This document shows, piece after piece, positions 1 to 7,323 of a stretch of DNA of 27,216 nt (position 1 is its first letter; each line of letters starts with the position of its first letter). The translations under genes were made by a program, and so were the position numbers. This DNA comes from Alangreenwoodia sp964438605 (GTDB lineage Bacteria; Bacillota; Clostridia; Peptostreptococcales; Anaerovoracaceae), in the NCBI GenBank assembly GCA_964438605.1, contig CAYTKT010000028.1, forward strand, positions 1 through 27,216, read 5' to 3'. The notes under the pieces are model-generated. The model was not told where the DNA came from and searched no databases. It was given only the letters and a program-made list of their open reading frames with translations.

Positions 1-90
1 AGGCAACCAATTCTGCCGTGATCGCCTGGTATCGTTTCGTATCTTTTCGCAGATTTATAAGCGTCAAATAAGCGACAAATGAGCATAAAT

Positions 91-134
91 AACGGCTAAC
101 AACCTTGAAATATTAGGATTTTAGCCGTTTTTGT
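91..134 (+). terminator. Rho-independent terminator
   Basis: Perfect 9-base arms AACGGCTAA (91-99) and TTAGCCGTT (121-129) are separated by a 21-base loop and run into TTTTTGTT. It probably ends transcription of whatever gene lies left of the window. The long loop keeps confidence moderate. Confidence 0.65.
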
Positions 135-386
135 TATTCTCTTTCTCGTAAGAAATTCTTAATGACTTTTTTATTCAATGCTCGACTTTATTTTACAACC
201 GGATCAAAATGGCGACAAAATATTTACGGAAATATGGGAAAAATAACAGGATTTTTTTGTAAAGGGTGCGCCAGAAAAAATCAGGAAACATGAAAACTGC
301 TGAAATTTACAGGCTTGGAATATATTTTCAGAAAGCGAAGACGGTGTGAGGAATTTTATGGGAGGCATGTATATGCGGCGGAAGGA

Positions 387-416
387 TTGACAAATTACAC
401 CTTATGGGGCTATAAT
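387..416 (+). promoter_or_regulatory. Sigma-A type promoter for the C39/SLH gene
   Basis: TTGACA (387-392) and TATAAT (411-416) are both perfect consensus hexamers, 18 bases apart. They predict a start near 423 and a leader of about 140 bases before the ATG at 565. Confidence 0.75.
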
Positions 417-564
417 AACATTATTCGGCAAGTAAATCGTGGTCTGTTATGTCATTTTTTGGGTAGGAGTGTCAAAGAATGAAACTGGCAGACGCTAAAA
501 TGTTTTTTCAGATTTAATGTTAAAGTTGATGGAATGAAAATAGTTAATGCGGAGGTAAGTTCAA

Positions 565-1893
565 ATGGGTAAAAGATTGATGAGCGCTTTTCTGACGCTT
601 TGTTTGGCATTCTCTTTTCTGCCTGCGGCAACGGCAGTCGCGTTTGCAGATTCGGGGGAATCGGTGTTTGTTAAGCAGGAAGAAAGAGGCAAATGTACGC
701 TGGCTTCAGCGACGATGCTGCTAAGACAGACTGCGATCGCAAACGGCGAAAAAAACTGGGACAAGATTACTCAGAAATCTGTCAGGCCTACGGTCTGGCT
801 TGAAGGCGTAGGTCTGCTTCATTCGTTTACATATCAGGGTATCAAGGTGTCTTACAAGGATCTTAACGTGCAGGATAAAACTGCTGCGCTGATAGACTTG
901 TTGGACCAGCATCCTGAGGGCATTATTATTTATATAAGGTCAATTCCTCATGCGGTTCTCCTGACACGATATGACAAGTCCGGAGGGATTTTTTATTGCG
1001 CTGATCCGGCGCTGTCTGCTAATGAGATGACCCTGGAAGATTCCTGGCTGAGGAACGCGAAAAACGGCGGTTCTCAGAGCGGAATAGTCAATGCGGTTGA
1101 CTGCTACTGGTACGTATCGTCTGTGAACTATGTGATGTTGGACGGAACTCCGGCTGACAGCACTTCGCAAAGTCAGGGTAACGTCGGCGGTGACAGTTCA
1201 CAGGTTCAGATTCCGCAGACGACAACGCCGGCAGCGGGCGCGCCGCAGTTGGAAACGCCGGAACAGAGCGGTCAGGATGAACTGGCGTCTATTACCTCGC
1301 CAAATGGCAGTGAACAAGTGCAGTTCAGCAAAATTGAGGCTTACAAAGGGTTTGGTGATGTAAGTACGACAGCGTGGTATTATGAGTATGTCAAAACGGC
1401 TTTTGAACTCGGACTGATGAACGGAGACGGAGTTGATTTTAACCCTGACGGTAATGTAACAGTGGGACAGACGATTACGATGGCTGCTCGGATTCACAGT
1501 CTTTACTATAAGAACGGATACGACTTTACCGTTTCCGCAGGGCAGGCGTGGTATCAGCCGTATGTTGATTATGCATATGAGAATGGAATTATCGGTGACA
1601 AATATTACAATGCTAATATGGACGCGATGGCGGCACGCCTTGAGTTTGCGGATATTTTGAATAAAGCGATGCCGTCGACGGCGCTGTCAGAGATCAATTA
1701 TGCGGCTGCAGGACTGTTGCCGGACGTGTCGGCGGTGAGTGACGGCGGGAAAGCTGTTTATAAACTGTACAGAGCCGGTGTTTTGACAGGAAGTGACGAC
1801 GGGCGCTTTTATCCGGCGAATTCGATCAGCCGTGCGGAAGCAGCGGCTGTAATCACACGGATGACGGACAGCACGCAGCGCATCAGAAATTAG
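565..1893 (+). CDS. Secreted C39-like cysteine peptidase domain protein with SLH anchor
   Basis: 442 residues. A Sec signal peptide (residues 1-28, likely cleaved after AFA-28) leads into a papain-like/C39-type domain at about 33-190. The candidate catalytic set is Cys44 in the motif GKCTLAS, His129 in PHAVLL and Asp147 in CADPA, spaced as in C39_2 families. A Ser/Thr/Gln/Pro-rich linker (about 195-255) joins three SLH repeats (about 262-305, 325-370, 385-437), which normally bind secondary cell-wall polymer. The start is fixed by GGAGG at 551-555, nine bases ahead of ATG. It appears monocistronic: its own promoter is upstream and the riboflavin promoter begins 19 bases after its stop. Free C39-like domains cleave peptides or are inactive relatives, so activity and substrate are unknown. 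The SLH and signal-peptide calls are firm; the peptidase call is good but not certain. Confidence 0.85.
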   Translation: MGKRLMSAFLTLCLAFSFLPAATAVAFADSGESVFVKQEERGKCTLASATMLLRQTAIANGEKNWDKITQKSVRPTVWLEGVGLLHSFTYQGIKVSYKDLNVQDKTAALIDLLDQHPEGIIIYIRSIPHAVLLTRYDKSGGIFYCADPALSANEMTLEDSWLRNAKNGGSQSGIVNAVDCYWYVSSVNYVMLDGTPADSTSQSQGNVGGDSSQVQIPQTTTPAAGAPQLETPEQSGQDELASITSPNGSEQVQFSKIEAYKGFGDVSTTAWYYEYVKTAFELGLMNGDGVDFNPDGNVTVGQTITMAARIHSLYYKNGYDFTVSAGQAWYQPYVDYAYENGIIGDKYYNANMDAMAARLEFADILNKAMPSTALSEINYAAAGLLPDVSAVSDGGKAVYKLYRAGVLTGSDDGRFYPANSISRAEAAAVITRMTDSTQRIRN

Positions 1894-1911
1894 GCGTAAA
1901 AATATTTGTTG

Positions 1912-1940
1912 TTGACATCTATAAACGACAGTGTTACTAT
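1912..1940 (+). promoter_or_regulatory. Promoter of the riboflavin operon
   Basis: TTGACA (1912-1917) and TACTAT (1935-1940) with an ideal 17-base spacer. The predicted start lies about 15-20 bases before the FMN aptamer, as expected for a riboswitch leader. Confidence 0.8.
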
Positions 1941-1962
1941 GAGTGACGAAAACAGAATAATA

Positions 1963-2075
1963 TGATCTTCAGGGCAGGGTGCAAGTCCCTACCGGCGGTA
2001 AAGTCCGCGAGCCGAGAGGCCGATCCGGTGAGATTCCGGAACCGACAGTGATAGTCTGGATGGGAGAAGGGAAGT
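1963..2075 (+). ncRNA. FMN riboswitch (RFN element)
   Basis: The conserved RFN blocks are all present in order: ATCTTCAGGGCAGGG at the 5' side (from 1965), CCCTACCGGCGGT (about 1998-2010), AAGTCCGCGAGCC, GATCCGGTGAGATTCCGG, GAACCGACAGT and the closing GGATGGGAGAAGG (to 2070). The closing P1 stem pairs the ATCTTC side with GAGAAG. It senses flavin mononucleotide and shuts off ribD-ribH. A terminator hairpin follows at 2121-2155, so control is most likely by transcription attenuation. Confidence 0.96.
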
Positions 2076-2120
2076 TCATGACGGTCTTTTTTAAAGCGTC
2101 AGTTTTAATTGAATTTTGTA

Positions 2121-2155
2121 TGCTCTGAATTGCATTTGCGGTTCGGGGCATTTTT
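2121..2155 (+). terminator. Attenuator terminator of the FMN riboswitch
   Basis: TGCTCTGAA (2121-2129) pairs over nine bases, with G-U wobbles, with TTCGGGGCA (2142-2150) and is followed directly by TTTTT. Its position between aptamer and ribD fits the expression platform, forming when FMN is bound. An in-frame ATG at 2116 next to this hairpin is therefore not a credible ribD start. Confidence 0.85.
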
Positions 2156-2178
2156 CATATACAGTTGAAAGGATTGGA

Positions 2179-3693
2179 ATGGAAGTTATTATGGCGGATC
2201 GGGAAATTCGGAAAACGGGTGGTGCGGAAGATACGCATGAAACGCAAAGTACGCAGGACGGACTGAAAGCGCGGAGATTGGAAGACGTGCAGGATGGCTT
2301 GAAAATGCGGGGTACGCAGAGCGCACAAAGCCGGTTGGAAGTGTTGGAACCGGAAGGTGTGCCCAATCAGCTGAAACTGCGGAAAGCGCAAGGCGCGTAT
2401 GACGAGCAGGATGAAATCTGGATGCGGGAAGCGCTCAGGCTTGCTGAAAATGGCAGGGGACATGTGAGTCCCAATCCGATGGTGGGTGCTGTGATTGTAA
2501 AAGACGGAATTGTTATAGGGCAAGGCTGGCACGAAAATTATGGCGGGCTTCACGCGGAACGGAACGCTCTGAAGGATTGCAGAAGACGTGGAAATGATCC
2601 GCAAGGAGCGACGATTTACGTATCTTTGGAGCCGTGTTGTCATTATGGAAAGACGCCGCCTTGTACGGAGGCGATTATAGAGAATCAACTCGGACGCGTC
2701 GTCTTTGGGGCGTGGGATCCGAATCCGCTGGTGGCGGGAGAAGGAATCCGGATTTTGCAGGAGGCGGGGATCGAAACTGCGGGACCTGTCTGCGAGCCGG
2801 AGTGTTTGGCGGTCAACCGTGTTTTCTTCCATTATATTACCAGGGGGACGCCTTACATCGTGATGAAGTATGCAATGACAGCCGACGGCAAGATTGCCTG
2901 TGTCACTGGCGATTCTAAGTGGGTGACAGGTGAAGGGGCGCGAAAATATGTTCATGAAACGCGGCGCTGGCTGCGGGGAATTATGGTGGGCATTAACACG
3001 GTGCTTCAGGACGATCCGATGCTCGACTGCCGGCTTGAGGATGATCCGGTGAATCCGGTGAGAATCATTTGTGACAGCAGATTAAGGATGCCGGCTGACA
3101 GCAGGATTGCGCAGACGGCAGATAAGATTCCGACGATTGTCGCTTATACCGAGGCAGGCGCTGCAGAACTTGATGCGGAAAGCGCGGCTGAGAGCGGTGC
3201 GGCTGACGGCGGTGAATACGGAATGGATGCCAGAAGTACAGGTGCGGAGAGCAGACGCGCAAGCGGTGTTGATTCGGAGAAAAAGACTTCCAGACATCTG
3301 GCACCGGTGCAGGAGAGAAAGCGGGCGCTTACGGATTGCGGCATTGAGCTTTTAGCGGTGGAAGCCGATGGGGATGGTCATGTCGATTTGAAAGCGCTGA
3401 TGAAGGCGCTCGGTGAAAAGAAAATTGACGGAATTTTGTTGGAAGGCGGTTCTGAACTGAATTTTTCGGCGTTGAGGGCGGGTATTGTGTCTGAAGTGCA
3501 TGTGTATATTGCACCGAAGATGGTTGGCGGCATGGCGGCAAAGTCGCCTGTGAGCGGAGCCGGTATCGAAAGGATGGAAGATTGTATCAGGCTGTCGAAG
3601 CCGGAGATTTCATTTTTTGAGCCGGATCTCCTGCTGAAATACAGAGTGCTCGAAGCTGCGATAGAAAAAAATGAAAAGTCAGGACAGGAATGA
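2179..3693 (+). CDS. ribD: RibD: bifunctional diaminohydroxyphosphoribosylaminopyrimidine deaminase / 5-amino-6-(5-phosphoribosylamino)uracil reductase
   Basis: 504 residues; the family is usually about 360. It carries out the deamination and side-chain reduction steps after GTP cyclohydrolase II in riboflavin synthesis. The deaminase domain begins near residue 75; zinc ligands are His125 (in HAE, with Glu127 as proton shuttle), Cys153 (in PCCHYG) and Cys162 (in TPPC). The reductase domain shows KYAMTADGKIA, KWVTG, GINTVLQDDP and LLEGGSELN. Two parts are odd. The first ~74 residues are an extra hydrophilic segment with imperfect repeats (DGLKAR, DGLKMR, NQLKLR), and residues about 325-382 of the reductase are an Ala/Glu/Gly/Ser-rich insertion. 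The start at 2179 is chosen because AAAGGA at 2168-2173 precedes it and earlier ATGs fall at the attenuator; ATG 2191 is an alternative. First gene of the FMN-controlled operon. Confidence 0.95.
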   Translation: MEVIMADREIRKTGGAEDTHETQSTQDGLKARRLEDVQDGLKMRGTQSAQSRLEVLEPEGVPNQLKLRKAQGAYDEQDEIWMREALRLAENGRGHVSPNPMVGAVIVKDGIVIGQGWHENYGGLHAERNALKDCRRRGNDPQGATIYVSLEPCCHYGKTPPCTEAIIENQLGRVVFGAWDPNPLVAGEGIRILQEAGIETAGPVCEPECLAVNRVFFHYITRGTPYIVMKYAMTADGKIACVTGDSKWVTGEGARKYVHETRRWLRGIMVGINTVLQDDPMLDCRLEDDPVNPVRIICDSRLRMPADSRIAQTADKIPTIVAYTEAGAAELDAESAAESGAADGGEYGMDARSTGAESRRASGVDSEKKTSRHLAPVQERKRALTDCGIELLAVEADGDGHVDLKALMKALGEKKIDGILLEGGSELNFSALRAGIVSEVHVYIAPKMVGGMAAKSPVSGAGIERMEDCIRLSKPEISFFEPDLLLKYRVLEAAIEKNEKSGQE

Positions 3694-3851
3694 TAAGAAT
3701 TGGTGATGCAAGTTTAAATGAGAAATTTTATTAAAATGTAAGTCGCCCGGAACTGGGCGGGAGAAATATAAGCAGGATAACCGGAAGGACGGACTCGGCC
3801 GGATCGGAAGGGTCAGAACGGGAAGTATTAGGACAGGAGTTGATAAAGCAG

Positions 3852-4541
3852 ATGTTTACCGGAATCATAGAGGAAGTCGGTGAAATAGCGGCGGTACGCC
3901 GCGGCAGAGTATCGTCGCGTCTGTCCGTCAGAGGAAATGTGATTTTTGACGATCTGAAGCTGGGGGACAGTGTAGCGGTAAACGGCGTATGTCTGACGGC
4001 GACGTCGATTTCCGGGAATGTTTTCGAGGCGGATGTTATGGCAGAAACGCTGCGAAGAACGAATCTCGGAACATTTTCTCAGGGAACACGTGTTAATCTG
4101 GAACGGGCAATGGCGGCAGACGGAAGGTTTGGCGGTCATATCGTGTCGGGCCATATTGACGGTACGGGAAAGATTGCGTCGATGAAACGCGAGGAGAATG
4201 CTGTATGGGTGGAAGTTTGCACGGATGACAAGATTCTTAGGTATGTGATTGAAAAAGGGTCGATTGCGATAGACGGTATCAGTCTTACGGTGGCGGAGAC
4301 GGGCACAGGTTATTTTAAGGTTTCGATTATTCCGCATACGGGTGAGGAAACGACGCTGCTGGGAAAGCGACCGGGTGATGTTGTAAATCTTGAAAATGAT
4401 ATGATTGGAAAGTATATAGAGCATCTGATGAGTTTTGGAAGAAATTTTCTGGATAACAGCAATAGTATAGCGGATTCGACTGGCTCTAATGGAAAAAGCG
4501 GGATTAATCTTGAGATTCTTGAGAAAAACGGATTTTTATAA
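3852..4541 (+). CDS. ribE: RibE: riboflavin synthase, alpha subunit
   Basis: 229 residues. It converts two molecules of 6,7-dimethyl-8-ribityllumazine into riboflavin and the pyrimidinedione that is recycled by RibH. The start MFTGIIEEVG is the hallmark N-terminus of the family. The two tandem lumazine-binding barrels show NGVCLTA, GGHIVSGHIDGTG in the first half and DGISLTV, IPHT in the second. AGGAG at 3835-3839 lies 12 bases before this ATG, a little long. An in-frame TTG at 3840 directly abuts the Shine-Dalgarno and is not usable. It lies 158 bases after ribD, a gap holding a small hairpin (3744-3759). The C-terminal tail is slightly long for the family. Confidence 0.96.
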   Translation: MFTGIIEEVGEIAAVRRGRVSSRLSVRGNVIFDDLKLGDSVAVNGVCLTATSISGNVFEADVMAETLRRTNLGTFSQGTRVNLERAMAADGRFGGHIVSGHIDGTGKIASMKREENAVWVEVCTDDKILRYVIEKGSIAIDGISLTVAETGTGYFKVSIIPHTGEETTLLGKRPGDVVNLENDMIGKYIEHLMSFGRNFLDNSNSIADSTGSNGKSGINLEILEKNGFL

Positions 4542-4902
4542 AGATTATGACCTTGCGGCCGGAGGCGGGTGGCGGTTTGAGTGTCCGGGCGAAGGAAGCC
4601 AAAAGCCAAAAAGCGGGCCGGGGGAAGGAACGCCAGGAGCGCGGTGTGGTAAGGAAAGCGTGGAAATAGCTTGAGTTTGAGTGCAGACGGTTTGGAATGA
4701 TGTGCAACGGAAGGTTGACTGCAAAAATGAACGCCAGGAGCGTGGCAGGAAAGCGCGTGATGGTTTGCAGTGCAGGCGGTTTGCAGCAGCGAGGAATGAA
4801 AAAGGTGGTGTGAAGATGCTGCCGATGTGAGGCAAAGTAAGTGGAAAATGATGCCGCGAAAAGGAAATTGAAACGGTGGAATATATAGCAGGAGGGAAGA
4901 AA
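4542..4902 (+). repeat. 361-base gap between ribE and ribB with an imperfect ~100-base duplication
   Basis: No gene is supported. The 14-base string GAACGCCAGGAGCG occurs at 4628-4641 and again at 4729-4742. A second pair, GTGCAGACGGTTTG (4681-4694) and GTGCAGGCGGTTTG (4770-4783), keeps the same order at a similar distance (101 and 89 bases). This points to a diverged tandem duplication. The strand is purine-rich and has no hairpin with a U-tract, so transcription may run through to ribB. Confidence 0.6.
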
Positions 4903-5523
4903 ATGTTTGAATTCAGTACGATTGAGGAAGCGGTTCAGGAGCTTCGGAATGGCAAGATTATTATTGTCACGGATGATCCGGACAGGGAGAATGAGGGCGA
5001 TTTGATCTGTGCGGCGGAATTTGCAACACAGCAGAATGTCAATTTTATGGCGACTTATGCGAAAGGTTTGATCTGTATGCCGATGAGCACGGCGATGTGT
5101 GAAAAGCTGGGACTGCCGCAGATGGTCGAGAATAACACGGATAATCACGCGACAGCTTTTACGGTGTCGATTGACCATGTAGACACGACGACGGGGATTT
5201 CCGCGAAAGAGCGTTCCTATACGGCGATGAAATGTGCAGAGGATGACGCAAAACCAGAGGATTTCAGACGGCCGGGCCATATGTTTCCACTGGAAGCAAA
5301 GGCGGGCGGTGTGTTTGAACGCGGCGGCCATACTGAGGGAACGGTGGATCTTCTGAGAATCGCGGGTTTGAAGGAAGCGGGACTTTGCTGTGAGATTATG
5401 CGCGAGGACGGCGAGATGATGCGAACGAAAGAACTGATAGCTTTTGCGCAGCTTCATAATTTGAAGTTTACAACGATCAAGGCGCTCAGGGAGTACCGAA
5501 AAGCACATAAGATTTTAGTTTGA
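4903..5523 (+). CDS. ribB: RibB: 3,4-dihydroxy-2-butanone-4-phosphate synthase, stand-alone
   Basis: 206 residues. It makes the four-carbon unit of riboflavin from ribulose 5-phosphate. The metal/substrate loop DRENEGD lies at residues 27-33; further family blocks are the TAFTVSIDH region, STAM, RPGHMFPLEA and HTEGTVDL with its metal-ligand His. AGGAGGG at 4890-4896 is six bases from the ATG at 4903; a GTG at 4876 in the same frame lacks a good site. The protein stops right after an EYRKAHKILV-like segment, where most Bacillota proteins continue through a short linker into GTP cyclohydrolase II. Here that second domain is a separate gene 203 bases downstream, so this is a split, not a truncation of RibB itself. 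Confidence 0.95.
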   Translation: MFEFSTIEEAVQELRNGKIIIVTDDPDRENEGDLICAAEFATQQNVNFMATYAKGLICMPMSTAMCEKLGLPQMVENNTDNHATAFTVSIDHVDTTTGISAKERSYTAMKCAEDDAKPEDFRRPGHMFPLEAKAGGVFERGGHTEGTVDLLRIAGLKEAGLCCEIMREDGEMMRTKELIAFAQLHNLKFTTIKALREYRKAHKILV

Positions 5524-5726
5524 CAGCACAGGATTAAACGCAGGAATATCAAGATACGAGATATTAAGAAATATCATGTTAAATAACATATAAATGAAAA
5601 AATTCAGTATGATATGAGAATGAAAATAAAATGACGGAAAGCGTAAAGCTGGCAGCTGTCATGTCGAAAAGTACATATCATACGATGTGATGTCAATGGA
5701 AGAAATATAAAAAGGAGGGTCCGTCA
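5524..5726 (+). other. AT-rich gap between ribB and ribA
   Basis: The 203 bases are much more AT-rich than their neighbours. They hold only a small ATGTTA/TAACAT hairpin near 5577-5590 and a 19-codon frame without a ribosome site. Nothing resembling the missing RibBA linker is visible. Confidence 0.5.
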
Positions 5727-6464
5727 ATGACGAATGATTTATGCAAGGCCGGAATCATGATTGAGGAGATGGCGAAGAAGACGGGTTCGGGGGCTGGCAT
5801 GGATGCCGGAAGCGCCGAAGACGCTGAAGGCAGCAGCCGTGTTATGGCTGGAACTGCCGGGGACGGCAGCAATATAATGGAGCATGTCGTTACGGCTAAT
5901 CTTCCAACAAAATATGGGAATTTTAAGATTCATGGGTATGAAAACAAGCTGAACGGGGAACATCATGTCGCGTTGACGATGGGAGATGTCAGCGATGGTG
6001 AACCGGTGCTCGTTCGGGTTCATTCGGAATGTCTGACAGGAGATGTTTTTGGTTCGGCAAAATGCGATTGCGGTGATCAGTTTGACGCTGCAATGCGGGC
6101 CATTGCGAAAGAGGGGCGTGGAATTATGGTTTATCTGCGTCAGGAAGGCCGCGGGATCGGGCTGATTAACAAACTGCGTGCGTACAGTCTTCAGGACGGA
6201 GGAATGGATACGGTGGAGGCAAATATTGCACTGGGGTTTCCACCGGATATGCGGGATTATACTGTCGGCGCACAAATTCTGGTAAATCTTGGAGCAAAGC
6301 GCCTCAGACTTCTGACGAATAATCCAGAGAAAATTTCCGGATTGGAAAAGTTTGGAATAGAAATCGTAGAGCGGGTGCCGATTGAGACGAGACATAAAAG
6401 CGCCAGTGATGCGTATATGAAGACAAAAAAGGTTAAGATGGGCCATATTTTGAAGACTTATTGA
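5727..6464 (+). CDS. ribA: RibA: GTP cyclohydrolase II, stand-alone with extra N-terminus
   Basis: 245 residues. It opens the imidazole ring of GTP with loss of formate and pyrophosphate, the first committed step of riboflavin synthesis. Zinc ligands Cys102, Cys113 and Cys115 lie in the blocks HSECLTGD and KCDCGDQ; RQEGRGIGL and LLTNNPEKI complete the GTP site and conserved core. AAAGGAGGG (5711-5719) seven bases before the ATG makes the start secure. The first ~50 residues are an Ala/Gly/Ser/Asp-rich stretch absent from the family; the conserved region begins about residue 51 (MEHVVTANLPTKYG), the point equivalent to the RibBA linker. This looks like the second half of a former ribBA that gained its own start. 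Confidence 0.95.
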   Translation: MTNDLCKAGIMIEEMAKKTGSGAGMDAGSAEDAEGSSRVMAGTAGDGSNIMEHVVTANLPTKYGNFKIHGYENKLNGEHHVALTMGDVSDGEPVLVRVHSECLTGDVFGSAKCDCGDQFDAAMRAIAKEGRGIMVYLRQEGRGIGLINKLRAYSLQDGGMDTVEANIALGFPPDMRDYTVGAQILVNLGAKRLRLLTNNPEKISGLEKFGIEIVERVPIETRHKSASDAYMKTKKVKMGHILKTY

Positions 6465-6771
6465 TGGCAGGTCAGGGCAGGTCAGGATTGTGCGAGACGA
6501 AAACGGGAATTTGATGATAAGGTTGAATTTCGACGGTGAAACAGTCTTTTTTACCGTCCGGAAGACAGGACTCACAGCAGGAACATCGGCTTTTGCAAAG
6601 ACTTTTTCAAACGGGGAGATACGGATTAAATAATGAAATATTCTGATCCGAAGATTGAAGAATCAGTATCGGATGATGAGATGATGAAGGCTAGATGATG
6701 ATGGAATCTTGTTTTCATAACTGTAAAAGGTGATATTTATAAATATGAGCTGAGTGAAAGGAGAAAATATC
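6465..6771 (+). other. 307-base gap between ribA and ribH
   Basis: It begins with a 10-base tandem repeat (GCAGGTCAGG twice, about 6469-6488). A 39-codon frame at 6514-6633 (ATG to TAA) has no convincing ribosome site and no recognisable product. The inverted pair GACGGT (6532-6537) and ACCGTC (6553-6558) has its T-run inside the loop, so it is not a terminator. I see nothing else. Confidence 0.5.
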
Positions 6772-7248
6772 ATGAATAATACGAATATTAATGTAATTGA
6801 AGGAAAACTGGTGGCTGATGGTATTAAAATTGGGATTGTAGCATCCAGATTTAATGAGTTTATCGTTTCCAAGCTGATTGAAGGAGCGCTGGACGGGCTG
6901 CTTCGTCATGATGTGAAGGAAGAAGATATTACGCTGGCGTGGGTGCCGGGCGCATTTGAATTGCCACTGGCGGCACAGAAGATGGCGAAGTCGGGGAAGT
7001 ATGACGCGGTAATCTGTTTGGGTGCGGTGATTCGCGGCGCAACATCGCATTATGATCTTGTATGCAACGAATCGGCAAAGGGAATCGCGCAGGTGGGCCT
7101 GCAGACAGGAGTTCCGATTATGTTCGGCGTTGTGACGACGGAAAATATTGAGCAGGCGATTGAGCGTGCGGGCACGAAGGCCGGAAATAAGGGATATGAC
7201 TGTGCGCTTTCTGCTCTTGAGACGGTAAATCTGTTGAAAGCGCTTTAA
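6772..7248 (+). CDS. ribH: RibH: 6,7-dimethyl-8-ribityllumazine synthase
   Basis: 158 residues, normal length. It condenses the pyrimidinedione with dihydroxybutanone phosphate to lumazine, the RibE substrate, and generally forms large icosahedral or pentameric shells. Family blocks: SRFNEF (25-30), PGAFELP (59-65), GAVIRG (84-89) and the catalytic-site His93 in TSHYD. AAAGGAG at 6757-6763 sits about nine bases before ATG 6772; an in-frame GTG at 6754 falls before it. Last gene of the riboflavin operon: a terminator follows at 7263-7303. Confidence 0.96.
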   Translation: MNNTNINVIEGKLVADGIKIGIVASRFNEFIVSKLIEGALDGLLRHDVKEEDITLAWVPGAFELPLAAQKMAKSGKYDAVICLGAVIRGATSHYDLVCNESAKGIAQVGLQTGVPIMFGVVTTENIEQAIERAGTKAGNKGYDCALSALETVNLLKAL

Positions 7249-7262
7249 TTTGTTTTGTCGCG

Positions 7263-7303
7263 GTCTGTGTACTCCGGCGCGGGTGCGCAGACTGTATTTT
7301 TTT
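7263..7303 (+). terminator. Terminator of the riboflavin operon
   Basis: GTCTGTGTAC (7263-7272) and GTGCGCAGAC (7283-7292) pair over ten bases with G-U wobbles around a GC-rich loop, followed by TGTATTTTTTT. It is only about 20 bases before the next start, so partial read-through into the LUD gene is possible. Confidence 0.8.
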
Positions 7304-7323
7304 GAATAGAAGGAAAAATTGTG

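Larger units (their letters stand above)
1..564. other. Left-edge non-coding region
   Basis: No gene can be supported here. The first 80 bases are open in two frames that run off the window edge (ending at TAA about 70 and TGA about 80), so they could be the tail of an upstream gene, but neither peptide is recognisable. The rest is AT-rich and holds a terminator (91-134) and a promoter (387-416). The roughly 140-base leader between that promoter and the gene at 565 contains no aptamer I recognise. Confidence 0.6.

Noticed and set aside
1..80. Tail of a recombinase or transposase at the left edge
   Set aside because: Fewer than 28 codons in any frame and no recognisable motif; cannot be supported.
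2116..2178. Upstream ATG for ribD
   Set aside because: It sits at the attenuator hairpin of the FMN riboswitch and has no ribosome site.
2155..2955. 266-codon minus-strand frame opposite ribD
   Set aside because: Shadow of ribD; its apparent repeats mirror the RibD N-terminal repeats.
4504..5508. Long minus-strand reading frame (334 codons) opposite ribB
   Set aside because: It lies antisense to a certain ribB, has composition expected of a shadow frame (Arg/His/Ser-rich) and shows no domain.
6514..6633. 39-codon frame between ribA and ribH
   Set aside because: No ribosome site, no recognisable product; kept only as a note on the gap.
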